A stretch of 64,000 nucleotides of DNA from Pachyseris speciosa (GCA_016490735.1 JAEMWC010000097.1:176501-240500); one strand, 5' to 3'. Shown: positions 21,545-33,086, counted from the stretch's first letter. Translations and numbers: made by a program. The notes: generated from the letters alone by a model not told the origin.

Positions 21545-21800
21545 GCCAACGGTTATCTCAGTTGGTTTAGCACCGAACTACCGTGCGGGAGGTCGGGGGT
21601 TCAAACCCTGGCCGGACCAACGCAGGGTCTTTAAAATAATTGAGGAGAAAGTGCTGCAAACGGTTAGACTTTCTGGCCTTCTCGGATAAGGACGAAAAAC
21701 CGCAACCTCGTTCCCAGGGTCTCTCCTGGCGGGAAGAGGACAGACCCTGGGAACGAGGTTGGAAAAACCGTAGGTCCCGTCTCACAATATTTGTTCTTAA
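21545..21800 (+). mobile_element. tRNA-derived SINE, 3'-truncated, with nested MITE
   Basis: tRNA-like head (GGTTATCTCAGTTGGTTTAG... GGGGTTCAAACCC), then the family core (GGGTCTTTAAAATAATTGAG, CTTCTCGGATAAGGACG), interrupted by a 60-bp foldback. The sequence stops matching about 20 bp after the core (CCCGTCTCACAA). Confidence 0.8.
21703..21762. mobile_element. 60-bp foldback MITE with 9-bp target-site duplication
   Basis: CAACCTCGTTCCCAGGGTCT and its inverse AGACCCTGGGAACGAGGTTG, flanked by GAAAAACCG on both sides. The intact SINE at 31761 shows the empty site (GATAAACCGTAGG). A 9-bp TSD fits Mutator-like elements. Confidence 0.85.
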
Positions 21801-22542
21801 TCTGGCGAAGCTAATAAAACATTCTTTTATCTCAAAATTGTTAAAGCGGGAGGGGGTCCCTGGTCCTTTCCCTAGATATTCCGTTTTGACGGTAATGACG
21901 CTTGTACCATCAATCTTAAACTAGGAAAACATGTGAACTAATGATTCCCCAGGCAGTTTACCCAGCAAATAGTTAAAAAATTAAGTTCAGATACGAGGTA
22001 GGTGAGTAAATTGAGTAGCTTTGATGGAGACATCTATCGTTGCTTAGTTATTTATTTTATCATTCGAGGGCCAATAAGCACTAACTTGAATCAAATCCCA
22101 GAAGTTGTCCGATGGTAGTTAACTCGGTTTATCTCTAATAGTGTCTCAAATAGCTTGAGTCAGACCTAAGATCAAAATAGTACAGTACTCATACTATATC
22201 AATGCAGCAACCACAAATTTAAAAGACCGCAACACGCTACTTTAAAACTGCTGTGTGGATCTCATTGTCCGTTCCATTCTCCACCGTCCTCCTCCATTTT
22301 TCAGGTCTGTCTACCAATCGATCGGCTCCTTGGCTCTTCCATTCTATTTTGATAGCACTTTTCTCTTAGCACCCCGTTACTAAACCCTGGTTTAACATCT
22401 AAATCAAGGATTAGCTTCAATTCAATAGGCTTTGTCTACAGAGCCTGTTCGGCGCGCCCCGTATTGCTAACCGCGGCTTATCGCCATGGAGACCTTTTCT
22501 AACATTCATAATATTGTTCATAACTAGTTCGCTAGAATTTTA

Positions 22543-22695
22543 AAATGACTAATATTTACAAGGCTATAAAGATTTTGAAAAAAGTAAAAAACCGAAGATG
22601 AAGATGAAGATGAAGATGAAGATGGCTTAGTACCGAAAACGTTAGGTTTTTTACTTATTTAAAATCTTTTTGGTCTTGTAAATATTAGTCATTCA
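22543..22695. mobile_element. Foldback element with internal (GAAGAT)n
   Basis: AATGACTAATATTTACAAGG at the left and CTTGTAAATATTAGTCATT at the right, inner arms AAAAAACC/GGTTTTTT, loop with five GAAGAT units. Confidence 0.8.
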
Positions 22696-22699
22696 TGAT

Positions 22700-23440
22700 A
22701 TTGTTTCCATATTGAATTTTGGTTTTAATGCGCCAAGAGAGATCCACTCAAAGGTGCAGTGTGCCGGTGCAAAGCCAATTTTCGCCGCCGTTCTGCAGTT
22801 GTCGATTGTGATAAAGAGTATTTGTTATCATATAATTGTCAGTCGAGACGGGCAACTGTATTTACTTGGGACGACAAAAATATCCATGATATGCTACGAC
22901 TAGATCCAATAAATTTACAGTCGCTTTACACTCACATACATCAAACGGCTCTTCCTTTGTTGAGACCAAACAACCACTATAACATGATTTATAACTTCCT
23001 TTAATTTCAATATTTTCTCTCAGCGTTTGACATCAACTGACCACAATATTACACGACAAAGAAGGCCGAGCACAACCCGCCACATCAACATTTTGGTTCC
23101 CGTGATTTATTTTATAGTCGCCGTCTTTATTAAACTTGGTTAAGGTATAGATCCCTATACAACTTGTTAAGGATCCGTGTTGTTCTACTCTAAATATGAT
23201 TTGATAATCTTGATCTAAAAATAAAGACTTTTTACGCAAACACGAACGCTATCATTCTTCGTCTGATCTTAAATCCTGATAGTCTCTATGCAGAAATGCA
23301 ATGTCGGCCTGGGACAAATTCTTTCATCAATTTGTTCCACTGATAGTGAGATTAATCATTGTTATATTGAACTGGAATTTGTTGCTTCTTTTGTATACTC
23401 GACTATACTCAATAGACGAAATGAGATGGTAAATCGAAGT
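22700..23440. other. Intergenic with an unassigned open frame
   Basis: A plus-strand frame at 22759-23004 (begins CRCKANFRRRSAVVDCDKEY) has four Cys and ends MIYNFL. It overlaps a second frame at 22712-22903. No domain, Kozak context or paralogue in the window is recognised. It may be a decayed coding fragment. Confidence 0.25.
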
Positions 23441-23860
23441 TTTCATTTCAAGACTCAGCGATCATATACATCGCTTGGCAATCTAGAATTCTGAGAGCTT
23501 AAAGGCCAGTATGAAACGTCGTTTTGTAAACAATCATATTTGCTCTTATTTTCTTCAACTGGCGCTCTCAGCAAACTACATAGCTGACATTTCAATCGAT
23601 ATAGCCACAAATAACGTATACAACTGATCTGTTTAGGCCTGCATGCGTTTATTGTTATTTATGTCATTTCAAGACTAGCGATCATACACATTGTATGACA
23701 AGGTGCAATTCTGAGAGCTTAAAGGGTATGAAACGTCGTTTCGTAAACAATCATATTTGTTCGTATATAACTGGCGTTCTGAGCAAACTACATAGCTGAT
23801 GTTGCGGTCGATATAACGGATGTATTTTTGACCTGTGTTTATTGTTATTCATTGTAGCAA
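23441..23860. repeat. Tandem duplication, about 0.2-kb unit
   Basis: Units 23441-23662 and 23663-23860 share TCATTTCAAGACT, ATTCTGAGAGCTTAAAGG, TATGAAACGTCGTTT, GTAAACAATCATATTTG and GAGCAAACTACATAGCTGA in the same order. No coding potential. Confidence 0.8.
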
Positions 23861-24006
23861 AATGAAACATGCACGAAACGCCTGAACGTGGCAGCTAGAA
23901 TACGACCGCTACGTTAACCTTCCAAATTCACGAGTATACCCAATAAAGATCGTTCATTCGTAGGCTTCCTTTACATGGAGGGAGGGAGATTACAGTTTAC
24001 ACTGAT

Positions 24007-24131
24007 CAGGGGCGCCAAACAAAAATCTTCCTTTGAGAAAATACTAGAACTTTCCACAAACTTTCTAGGGAACTATTTTATTTCCGAAAATGCTAGCTGA
24101 CGTTTTTGACTGCAACAAACAGCAAATACGA
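24007..24131 (-). mobile_element. hAT-like MITE, internally deleted copy
   Basis: CAGGGGCGCCAAAC, then a jump to the family interior (AAATCTTCCTTTGAGAAAAT... TGCTAGCTGACGTTTTTGAC). The right end is missing. Confidence 0.65.
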
Positions 24132-25240
24132 AAAGTTGGTTCACCCTCCAGAGGGTCTGAATGGGGTTAACCGACTAGCTGTTAATATAACGGTGATAAA
24201 TATAACTGACTACCGACAAAACGGGAAAAAAAATTACCGACTACTTACAGGAAAATATTAACCGACAGCCGACATGGTCCGACATTGTGGGGATGTTTGT
24301 ATTCGGAAGTAATGCGTAATGATAATATGATTTGTTTCTAGCTTAGGAAATGCCATCCTTTGGTGGGCTCTATATTTCACCAGAGGTAACCTGTTTCTTC
24401 TCCTTTCCGGGGAGGAGCGTAGGCTCATTTCCCTAACAGCGACTTGTAATCAAGTGCTGCAGTATTTTCACTACCTGTTCTGACTGTTCTGCCTGTTCTG
24501 CCTGTGCGGTGTGTACGTTAATTGTTTTTCCATGCGGCCGAGTCATGAGCGGAATTATAAAAGTGATCGTAAGTTTCTTTCGAAAAGGTAAAGAAGTCGC
24601 AATCGAGCGATACGGTAGCCCCGTTCCAGTAGACATATCAAAACATAACGGAATTTTTAGGACTGAAGAAGCAAGCCCTTGAATTTTTACTCATAAACTG
24701 AGATTTACCGACAACCAACAAAGATAGAAAAGTTTAACTGAAACTGACAACCGACATGAGGACCAGCTGGTTAGTTTAAGTCTTTCAGATGAGTTGCTCG
24801 AACTACAATGGAAATGACACTTTAATATCACAAGGCCCGCGCAGCATGTTTGCAACTGGAGGGGGGGGGGGGCTCACCTCGAACGCTTTAGCGTGAGTCA
24901 ACTTGGGAGGTCAGGGGGTATGCTTTCCCGGAAAATGTTTAATGGCTGGAAATGCATTTAAAACTAACATGGTGTGGTGAAACTTATCAGTACCTTCAGC
25001 AACAAAAAAGAAGAAGAATCAGGTTTCGGTAAAACGTTAAATAGAAAAGTAACTTAGATTTTTTTTTTGTATTACTTGCTTTTTACTGTTGAGAAGTGGA
25101 GGGGCTAAAGCAATAATAACTTTCAATATAGCTTAAAATGGTAATAAATCTTGCCACGGTTCACACACCACCTTGACGGGACTCGTGGACAAACGCTTCG
25201 GAAATAACAGTGTTTGTATAGGGACTGGCCAATGTCAAAT
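24132..25240. other. Intergenic, no gene recognised
   Basis: Contains diverged internal repeats around ACCGACTA / ACCGACAACC (24170-24290 and 24705-24770) and an 11-base G run near 24862. Nothing coding is recognised. Confidence 0.4.
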
Positions 25241-25242
25241 TA

Positions 25243-25526
25243 CTTGTAAAAACCTTGAATGTAGAAAAGTCTATGAACTGGAAAATTAAGTTACAAGCCA
25301 AAGGATTTGAATGTCAAAATCTGGGGTTCCTATCTGCACAAAACGTTCGTCTGTATCTTTTTTACGTGGTAAATAAATACAGACCAACGTGTGAGAAATT
25401 AAAAATTCCACCGGCCGGGTAAATTTTGGGGCAGGTAGGAACCTCAGATTTTGACATTAAAATCCTTTGGCTAGTAACTTAAGTTTCCAATTCCTCATTT
25501 TACTACATGCAACGTTTTTTTACAAG
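25243..25526. mobile_element. Inverted-repeat element, about 95-bp arms
   Basis: Left arm CTTGTAAAAACCTTGAATGT... GGTTCCTATCTGC and right arm GGCAGGTAGGAACC... CATGCAACG...TTTACAAG are imperfect inverses, sharing AATGTCAAAATCTG/CAGATTTTGACATT. Confidence 0.7.
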
Positions 25527-26049
25527 ATCTAAAACATGCCATAGCTTTGCCAGAATATGAGTAGAAGTTTAGATAAGTTTTACAAGCTAGATATTTGTCC
25601 TGTATCTTTTCAGCCGGCAAAAACGTCGACCAATTATGCAAACTATAGCCGGTCGGCCCTTATATTTCCTAGGACTCGAAAATGTCATCCCCAATGATCC
25701 ACGAACTTAATATTTGCAAGAATCTGTTGAGTGATGCTCAATAAGCTAATTAACAAGGAATTTATACCCAGTACTTTCCTGGAATCCTGTTTATTTAGTG
25801 GGTCAAACTTTGCTTTCCGTATACAAAATCTACTCATTGCTGCATTATGGCAATTTAACGGCGTAAGGCAAACTTCGATAGCATAATGATTTGTACGTAA
25901 TGCTGCAAGTCATGGACTCAGTCATGTTATGCAAAATAAAATTTGCCCATATATTGACAGTTGAGTGAAATATTATGTTTTTGATCCAAAGTATGAAATA
26001 ACCTCTCTGTTCGTGATACTCCAATCCACGCTATTAATTAGCTCAGTTT

Positions 26050-26112
26050 AGTATTCAGTTGCTAGAGCTTCTAGCCAGGCGTTATATATGCGCGGGATCC
26101 CAGGTCAGGGGT
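26050..26112 (+). repeat. Degenerate tRNA-like fragment
   Basis: TTGCTAGAGC with an A-box-like context and GGGGTTCAAAAATC as a weak B box. Not foldable into a good cloverleaf by eye. Confidence 0.25.
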
Positions 26113-26273
26113 TCAAAAATCAAGCTCAGTTCTGAATTAAGCTAAACTGTACTTCATTTGCTAACATGAGCATTTCAATCATTCCACAAATTCCGTTTGT
26201 TTCTTGGTGTCAACTCGATATCATACCTGCAACAAAATAATTTTCCCTCCTCGTCATTTCGTAATCATTACGC

Positions 26274-26666
26274 TTTAAAGGAGCACTGTCACCGAAATTT
26301 TTGCTGTTTTTGGTTCAATTCTGCCAAAATTACTGCCTTTTACCTGTTATCGTGCAAAAAATGCTCCTACATAATCAGCAAGATGAATTCCAATGAAATT
26401 TTAGCAGGAAGAGCTAACCATAATAATTTTTTGGGTGATTTTTCAATGCATAGCTTGAAATTTTGAAAAAACTGGCAAGTTTTTTCAAATTTCAATCCAT
26501 TTCCATCCTCGTCATCTTAGATGGAGTACAGAAGTTTATAGTGTCAATGCAGTACTACAGTCTTTGGCAAAAAAACTAGACCATTATTTCAAGATTTCCA
26601 CTGATGCATTGGCAGTTTTAAGCTTTCTAAAGTGATGGTACAATAGCGTGACACTGCCCCTTTAAA
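26274..26666. mobile_element. MITE, TTTAAAGGAGCACTGTCAC ends
   Basis: Left TTTAAAGGAGCACTGTCAC and right GTGACACTGCCCCTTTAAA are inverted repeats. About 390 bp. The plus-strand frame inside (26197-26466) is fortuitous. Confidence 0.8.
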
Positions 26667-26669
26667 TGC

Positions 26670-28080
26670 AACTTTTGTTGATTTTGTAAACTGTGTTTCA
26701 TACAGCGAAAACTTCTATTGCGGCCTTTTTAGCCTCTTCATTTACCACTGCGGTTAACGCAAAGAGAAAGACATACAAAATACAGCAGGAACCTTGAACA
26801 GCTTTCATCCACAGAGCCATCTGGTGCGTCTAAAATCTTCCTATACTACTCGAAAGTGTTATTCAGTTCTTTGGCTTGACGAATAGCCACTCTTTGTGAG
26901 TCATGATCATCCACAGGTAGTCATATGCGATAAGCTGTATGCAGCACCAAAGGAAATATTGTTCAGTATCTTTCATTTATAAAAGGCGCGCATGCATGCA
27001 TCACTCCCGAGGATTTTATTCATTGACTCGAAAACAAAAGTTGAGGTAACTCATTAATTTGCATCCACTTTTTGCACTTTTAGTTCAGGTTTCACAGTTT
27101 AGTCTGTTTAGTACTGAAATCACTGAGATTACTGTATTAAACTTCTTAGATTAGATTATTTTAGTATTTCAGTAGTTAGTTTTGTTCATTTAGTGTAGTT
27201 TTGTTTTCTTAAATGAAAAGTAAAAATACAAAAGATATTTAGAAGTTCAAGTAATTAATGACAGCAAGAAGTGGGGAAGGGAAAATAAATTAGCTATAAC
27301 ACAAGGTATCCAGACTCAAAACCAGACACCTGATGGCGAATATAAAAATTTTTATGGAATTTTAGAGTAAAAAAGCTACTAAAGTATATGATACCTCAAC
27401 GATGTGTCCCGACGGTGTGTAATGTGGAGCCGCCGAAAATGACACTTCCCTCGTACAGAGATTTCAATCAGTAGACGTTTCCAGCGCTTCAGAAAAGGGA
27501 AAATCTAGCAAAACAAATTTGAACTTGGCGCTTCGAGCGGTCCTTGTTTCTCGAAAGTCTGACGGCAAATGTCGATGTGCAACCTGGCCTTGCATGACCA
27601 ACGAAGCGCTCTGATTGGTCACCCAGTTGTCAAGGTGGCCGAAACTTGATTTTCCCGCTGGAGAGGATGACGAGCGTAACATGCAGTCGTTATAACAAAA
27701 TATGGTTTATCAACGGAATTGATAATGTAAATTGACCACCGTAGAGGAATTCGAAAAGCCGACGTTTCGAGCGTTAGCCCTTCGTTGGATCGAATCGAGG
27801 AATTGTGGGTTGTGTATGGTTTATGTACAGAATATGGAGCTAAGTCTGACTCGTCCCCAGTCGTCTTCACACAGCGCAGGGAGAGATGGGTACCGAGAAA
27901 AGGAGCGCAAGGTGAGATGGTTAGGGAGAAAACGGGAAGTCCTGTGTCGAAAAGTTGTTCCACGAGTCGAAACGTTGTGCGAAGCCGTTTCAGCCATTTT
28001 TTTTTTCTTTTTTTCGCCATAGATTGATTTGCTGTGTTTAATTTGTTATTCGGATGTTTTTTTTATCTGTTTCATGACCT
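26670..28080. other. Intergenic, repeat-rich, no gene recognised
   Basis: Holds a GCCGACGTTTCGAGCGTTAG motif (27759) of the kind found in dispersed or satellite-like repeats, and a GCTCTGATTGGTCACCC (CCAAT-containing) stretch at 27608. Frames at 27464-28027 overlap on both strands and lack splice context. Confidence 0.4.
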
Positions 28081-28095
28081 CGGATTTTATCCAAG

Positions 28096-28183
28096 ATGGC
28101 GTCCAGTGGGGGTGACGATTCCACGTGTGAAGGTGTGAGCTTGAAAGAGCTGAACGAGTCCATCGACGAACTTAGTATTCACG
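28096..28183 (+). CDS. Possible first coding exon of an unidentified gene
   Basis: AAGATGGCG is a strong Kozak start. 29 codons follow (MASSGGDDSTCEGVSLKELN, then ESIDELSIH) to a donor GTAAAT (28184), phase 1. Composition is typical of an intracellular protein N-terminus. A pyrimidine tract and CTCAG end at 28280; an exon from 28281 in the right phase reads DDDACSISCWCNDCP and on to TGA at 28388-28390, which would give a 65-residue product. Equally, the true exon 2 may be elsewhere. No homologue recognised. Confidence 0.35.
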
Positions 28184-28897
28184 GTAAATTATGAAATGAC
28201 AAGAAGTGGATTTTCCGTGTATAGAAAGATTACAATACAGTTCTCTCAAAGCAAAAACATTGAAGGTTCATTTTTCTCAGATGATGATGCATGTTCAATA
28301 TCTTGTTGGTGTAATGACTGCCCACGAGATAATCTTCTTTACCCTTGGACTTTCTTAGGAAAGATTTGGCAATTGAGTCTCTTGCAATGACTATTTGGGA
28401 AGGGAAGGGGTATTTTCTGGAAAGATACAACTGATTAGGCTTGTACTGTTATAGCCGAATAGAAATGATCTGGTGTCTTTGTGAGGAACTATTTAGTTCA
28501 GTTTTACTAAAACTTTTTTCTGCATCGGACTATTCATAATTAAGGACACTGCCTCCTGTTGTTACTGTGCAGATCTTTTGCGCATCTCAAAACAGATAGA
28601 CCAGATGAATTTCATTATTAGAATAACTCTGTACTTTCGATTTTCCATCAAAATGAACTGCCTAATGGCGATTGTCTCCTCGATTTCTCGACCTTTGATG
28701 CATGTCTACCGAAATAGTTAGTCTTTTGCTAAATTCTGTCACTTTTCTCAGTCTTACTGCCTTTTATTATATCGCTCACTTAGTACGCGCGCTGTGATTG
28801 GTCAATTTTGCGGGCCGTATTCTACAGTACGGCCCGTTTGACTTCAACAAGGTTTCTTTCCCGCGCGCCGGATTAACCTCAGAGATATAATAAATAT

Positions 28898-29051
28898 CTT
28901 ACTAACCTCGTTTTATCGGTCCGTACTGTAAGTTACGGATCCTCGTTTTTTCCCATTAATTCATGGCCCGCGCGCTTCGCGCTTGGGCCATAAATCAAAA
29001 GGAAAAAACTCGGTCCGTAATTTACAGTACGGACCTCGAACTCGGTTAGTA
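28898..29051. mobile_element. Palindromic MITE (GGTCCGTA family)
   Basis: Outer arms CTTACTAACCTCG and CGAACTCGGTTAGTAAG; inner CGGTCCGTACTGTAAGTTACG pairs with its inverse near 29010-29035; GGCCCGCGCGCTTCGCGC forms the centre. A related inverted stretch (CGGGCCGTATTCTACAGTAC) lies at 28809-28830. Confidence 0.8.
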
Positions 29052-29099
29052 AGAGGTATGTATTCATATATAAATTTAGTTATTTTAGGCTTCCTTCAT

Positions 29100-29366
29100 A
29101 GCGTAGAAATAGCGTTTTTCCTCTTCTCTTCTCTTCTCTTTTTTTTTTCTTTTTATGTGTGTATTGGTGCTTCAGTTTTCTTGCTGACCTATAATTTATT
29201 TCTATTTATTGCTGATGTCAACTGGCTGCCTGGTTCCGCTAGCCCTTATGGTTATTCCAGGGAACAAATACTCTACACTTTTAACTTTAATTTTTTCATT
29301 GTCAAATTATTTTTTCTTAGCAAGAATGAGTACAAATAAAGATTGTTGTTGTTGTTGTTGTTGTTA
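29100..29366 (+). mobile_element. Retroelement 3' end with (GTT)n tail
   Basis: AT-rich sequence ending AGTACAAATAAAGA then (TTG)n, similar in form to the fragment ending at 10611. It abuts the truncated end of the DIRS-like element. The frame at 28983-29339 is not convincing as coding. Confidence 0.4.
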
Positions 29367-29649
29367 TAGCTCCACCGTGTCCATCATTTGCAGACACAAA
29401 TGGTCGCTGTTTTTTATAGAACATAATTCATAGAGGAGTTCACAATAAAGTTGCAAAGAAGCAAGAAATAACTGCAAATTAGCGCTAAACAAAAGCTGGC
29501 AGCAGCTGGGGCATGTTAAAGCGAAAAGAGCATACCAGCAGACACCAGCAACAAAAACATTTCCAAGCCGTCGAATACTGCTTTTCTGTTCCTGGAGGCC
29601 ATGACTTGAGTACATAGCTGGCTGCCCTTGGAGAAATTCCTCTGACCTC

Positions 29650-30449
29650 GAAGTTATCCCGGATACATGCCACGCGGCTAGTCGCATTACATCTTTGAGA
29701 GGGTGTAGAATATCCTCCTGAGGCAAAGTTAGGAGCTTGTCCCACGGAGGCAGAAGGATAGGACGCTGAACCAATAATTGGAGAAGCTGTGGATACCAGT
29801 GTGCTGTTGGCCACCAAGGCGCTATGATTAGAGCGTCTGAAACTTCCTCTACTTTGAGCTTCTCTAGGATTCTGCCTAATAAACTGAAAGGAGGGCAAAT
29901 ATAAGGTTTGAATTTCCTCCAGCAAAAAGAAAAGGCATCTACGGCCGAGGCTCCTGGATCTGGGAACCAGGAAACATAAACGCTCGTTTGAAAATTGAGG
30001 CGTGATGCGAATAAATCTATATTAGGGACAAACAATGATTGTGAAACCCACTTAAACACAGCTGGGTGGAGTTTCCACTCAAGATTTTGATTATATTTCT
30101 GAGAAAGTGAGTCAGCCTGTATATTTGAACTACCTGGAATATGATATGCCTCTAACAGGCAATGATGTGCAAAGCGCCATTCCCAAATAGATTTAGAGAC
30201 TGTATGGAGGCTAGGAACCAATCCCCCCAGATTATTGATGTATGCTACAGCAGTACTATTGTCACAAAAGACTTTGATAAGGCAGTTGTATGAATGAACA
30301 AAACATTTCACACCAAGAAGAACTGCAGAAACTTCAAGCCAATTAATATGCATAGCCTGCTCCTCTGAGGACCACAGACCACTACTCGTAAGTCCATCAC
30401 AGACCACACCCCATCCTGAATGGGATGCATCTGTAGTCATAGTCATCAC
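29650..30449 (-). pseudogene. DIRS RNase H and downstream region
   Basis: TTDASHSGWGVVCDG, then a conserved Glu in the INWLEVSAV helix, then FCDNSTAVAYINNLGG, the RNase H carboxylates. Next come HIPGSSNIQADSLSQ and the DIRS-typical NIDLFASRLN... FPDPGASAVDAF block and IAPWWPTAHWYPQL. The recombinase start lies in an overlapping frame, so a frame change is needed. Confidence 0.8.
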
Positions 30450-31445
30450 TGTTGATGGTTTTATAATCCTAGCTCAATTATATAAATGGCTGTTTAGAAC
30501 AAACCAGTGTGAGCTATCTTTGGCAAGCTGGGACAAATAAACAATTGAATTATAGTCTTCATCACTGGTACTCAAAGCTCCCAATTTACAGACTTCAAGA
30601 TCACGGTAGTAAAGCCTTGCTGGCTTAATGGCGGGAAAAGAGGAAACAGTCAATCCAATAACATGTGCTAGTTCGCGAATGGAACATTGGGGTTTCTCCC
30701 ACCAGAACGATGTTTGCTCTTTAACTTATTCAACTTTTCCTCTGAAAGAGAAACAGTCATTTCCACTGAGTCAATGACATAACCCAAAAATACCATCTTT
30801 TGTGAGGGAATAAGAACAGATTTTTCTTTGTTGATAATAAAACCCAAGGATTCAAGGGTTTGAACAAAAATAGCAGCCTCTTGGGAAGAAAGTTCACGAG
30901 AAGAACTGATGATAGCCATATCATCGAGATAAATGACCAGTCTTATTCCCTTGTTACGAATTGACCCAACAAAGGGCTTCAACACCTTAGTGAAAACTCT
31001 AGGGGGCTGAAGAAAGCCCGAAGGGCAAACAAATGAATTCAAAAAGAGTCGAGTTCCACTCGAATCTCAAATACTTGTAATGGTCCGGATGTATCGGAAG
31101 CGTAAAGTGGGCATCTTTAAGATCAATTGTAGTGAAGAAGTGGGAAACCGACAAAAGGTCCAATAGGGTGTTCAATCCCTCCATCTTGAAATGATGGTAT
31201 TGCACAAACTCGTTGAGAGGTTTCAAAATGATAACAGGCCTTAGATCGCGACTCTTCTTTGGAATAATAAACAAATTAGAAATGAACTGTCTAGGGTTAA
31301 ACGAGGCGTGTCTAATGGCACCTTTTTGTAACATCTTCTGAACTTCAAGTTCTATTAGATTCTTTTCCTCGTCAGAAAAGACAATCCCATGAGGCTTCCT
31401 AACTTGAAAGGGTTCACAAATAAATTCAATCTCATAGCCACTCAC
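30449..31445 (-). pseudogene. DIRS reverse transcriptase, frameshifted
   Basis: First frame (31445-30999) carries the palm start: SNLFIIPKKSRDLRPVI, FFTTIDLKDAHFTLPIHPD, FEFICLPFGLSSAP. A frameshift near 31040 moves to the frame 31042-30668 with the catalytic YLDDM and a FLGYVIDS motif. Several stops follow before the RNase H frame opens at 30449. Not expressible as one protein. Confidence 0.85.
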
Positions 31446-31559
31446 AGCTTGTAGAACCCAACTATCAGAAGTAAAATTACTTCAAGAACAATAAAATTGT
31501 GCCAAACGGCCACCTACCTGAGGATAGGCGTTTGGAACTTGCAAATTCATTGCTGTTTT

Positions 31560-33086
31560 GTCGTTGTACTGGAGGCCTTCGGAGATTGACGTGTCGGCGA
31601 CTGGCTTCTCTGAAAAGGAGGCTGGCGGAACTCGTAATGGCGCTTGAAGTTTAAATGACTCCTGCCATAATTACCAAATCGGCGATAATTACTCGCATTG
31701 ATACGAGGTTTCTTGAAATTAGTGTAGGCAGACGACGAAGAGCTCGCTTTACGCCGTTCATGGCCTATACTGACCAGTTAGCTCAGTGGTACAGCACCGG
31801 ACTACCGTGCGGGAGGTTGCGGGTTCAAAACTTCGGCCGGACCAACACTCAGGGTCTTTAAATAATTGAGGAGAAAGTGCTGCCTTTGTAATGACATCTA
31901 CAAACGGTTAGACTTTCTAGTCTTCTCGGATAAGGACGATAAACCGTAGGCCCCGTCTCACAACTCTTCATAATTCTCTCATTCTGTGGAACGTAAAAGA
32001 ACCACTAGGGACGTAACAAAACTCGGACTGTGACCACCCCTAGTGCTGACCTGTTCCATTCAGCAAGTGACCGGCTTGGCGTGATATCCCAAAAAGGCTT
32101 ATAGTGTATGAGGCCACACGCATAACAGCCATAAGTCAATGGGACTTTGCCGAGTGCTGAAATCATGTAGATGTAGATGTAGATGTAGATGTACTTTTAG
32201 CCGCCATTCGCTTAACTTGCGAGATGTTGCGAATACTCTGAGGCAACTCATCGCCGAACAACATCGTGGTAATTGGCTGTGACTCGTGACACAACGACTT
32301 GTGTGCTGGAGCAACCTCAGATTTCAACATTTCCCTACGCTTCATAGTGAATTCGTAAACAGAATTTCCCAGCAAGGTAAGAGCATCGACAGTAAGATCG
32401 TAAACATCACTTAAGGAAACGGAGTCTTCCTTACGTTTCTTGGCATCGACTACTTTACTTGATAATTGCACCACCGGCGTGACTCCTTTGATCAAATTTT
32501 TCTGGAACGACTGGAAGGAACACTCGCGGCTTTTCGTCCTGTCTTGCAAGTCGTCCCATAACTCAGGATTCAGCCGAGGAGCTTTGAAAAATTCGCAATT
32601 TTCTGGACGGAGGTATTTCTTCTGAATTGAAGAAAACTGCTCTTTGGCAAGCCTCTTGGTACAGGCACTATTTACGCGCTTGGCGACACCTTCATTGACC
32701 TTCTTCCCACAGTCCTCCGTGTCTTTAAACAGGTTTTCGCAAGGAAGTTCGCCCAATTCAAGGTCAGTTTGAGCTTCTTCCGAAATAATTCGCTCGGTGG
32801 TGTCTGATTCACTCTGTCCACCTTCTTCGAGGAGAGCATCTTCTTCCTCGGAATTTAAGAGACCAACATGCGGTCGAGTAAGTCGCGCTAAGGAATCCGA
32901 CATCTTTAACATCGAGTTGCTCAAGGAGTCGAGTTTGGACTCAAGCGCTGAAGCTTGAAACCCGGTCGCAACCGGAGTTTGCTCTATTTCATGTCCGCTA
33001 GACGCGTCCCGGACAGAAAGAATAGATAAATCGTTATTCCCCTCCGACAAAGGAAGATCGTTCCCTGCGGAAGCTGGTAAAGGCAT
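31560..33086 (-). pseudogene. DIRS ORF1 (gag-like), split by a SINE
   Basis: Opens MPLPASAGNDLPLSEGNND at 33086 and runs about 298 residues (acidic, heptad-like LDSLSNSMLKMSDSLARL) to RMAAKS at about 32195, where SINE sequence begins. The same protein resumes after the SINE (about 31745-31560: KASSSSSAYTNFKKPR... NYRRFGNYGR, basic). Function in DIRS is presumed gag-like. Confidence 0.75.
31761..32193 (+). mobile_element. tRNA-derived SINE, tail type (TGTAGA)n, inside DIRS ORF1
   Basis: tRNA-like head (CAGTTAGCTCAGTGGTACAG... GCGGGTTCAAAAC), family core (GGGTCTTTAAATAATTGAGG, CTTCTCGGATAAGGACGATA), then a different 3' part from the 14441 copy and four TGTAGA units. The flanks show a diverged duplication (TTACGCCGTTC / TTTTAGCCGCCATTC). 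Confidence 0.85.

Noticed and set aside
21549..21622. Functional tRNA gene
   Set aside because: Same SINE family head, followed by the SINE core.
27619..28020. 133-codon minus-strand frame and overlapping plus-strand frames
   Set aside because: All overlap a GC-richer dispersed repeat; no domain or splice context.
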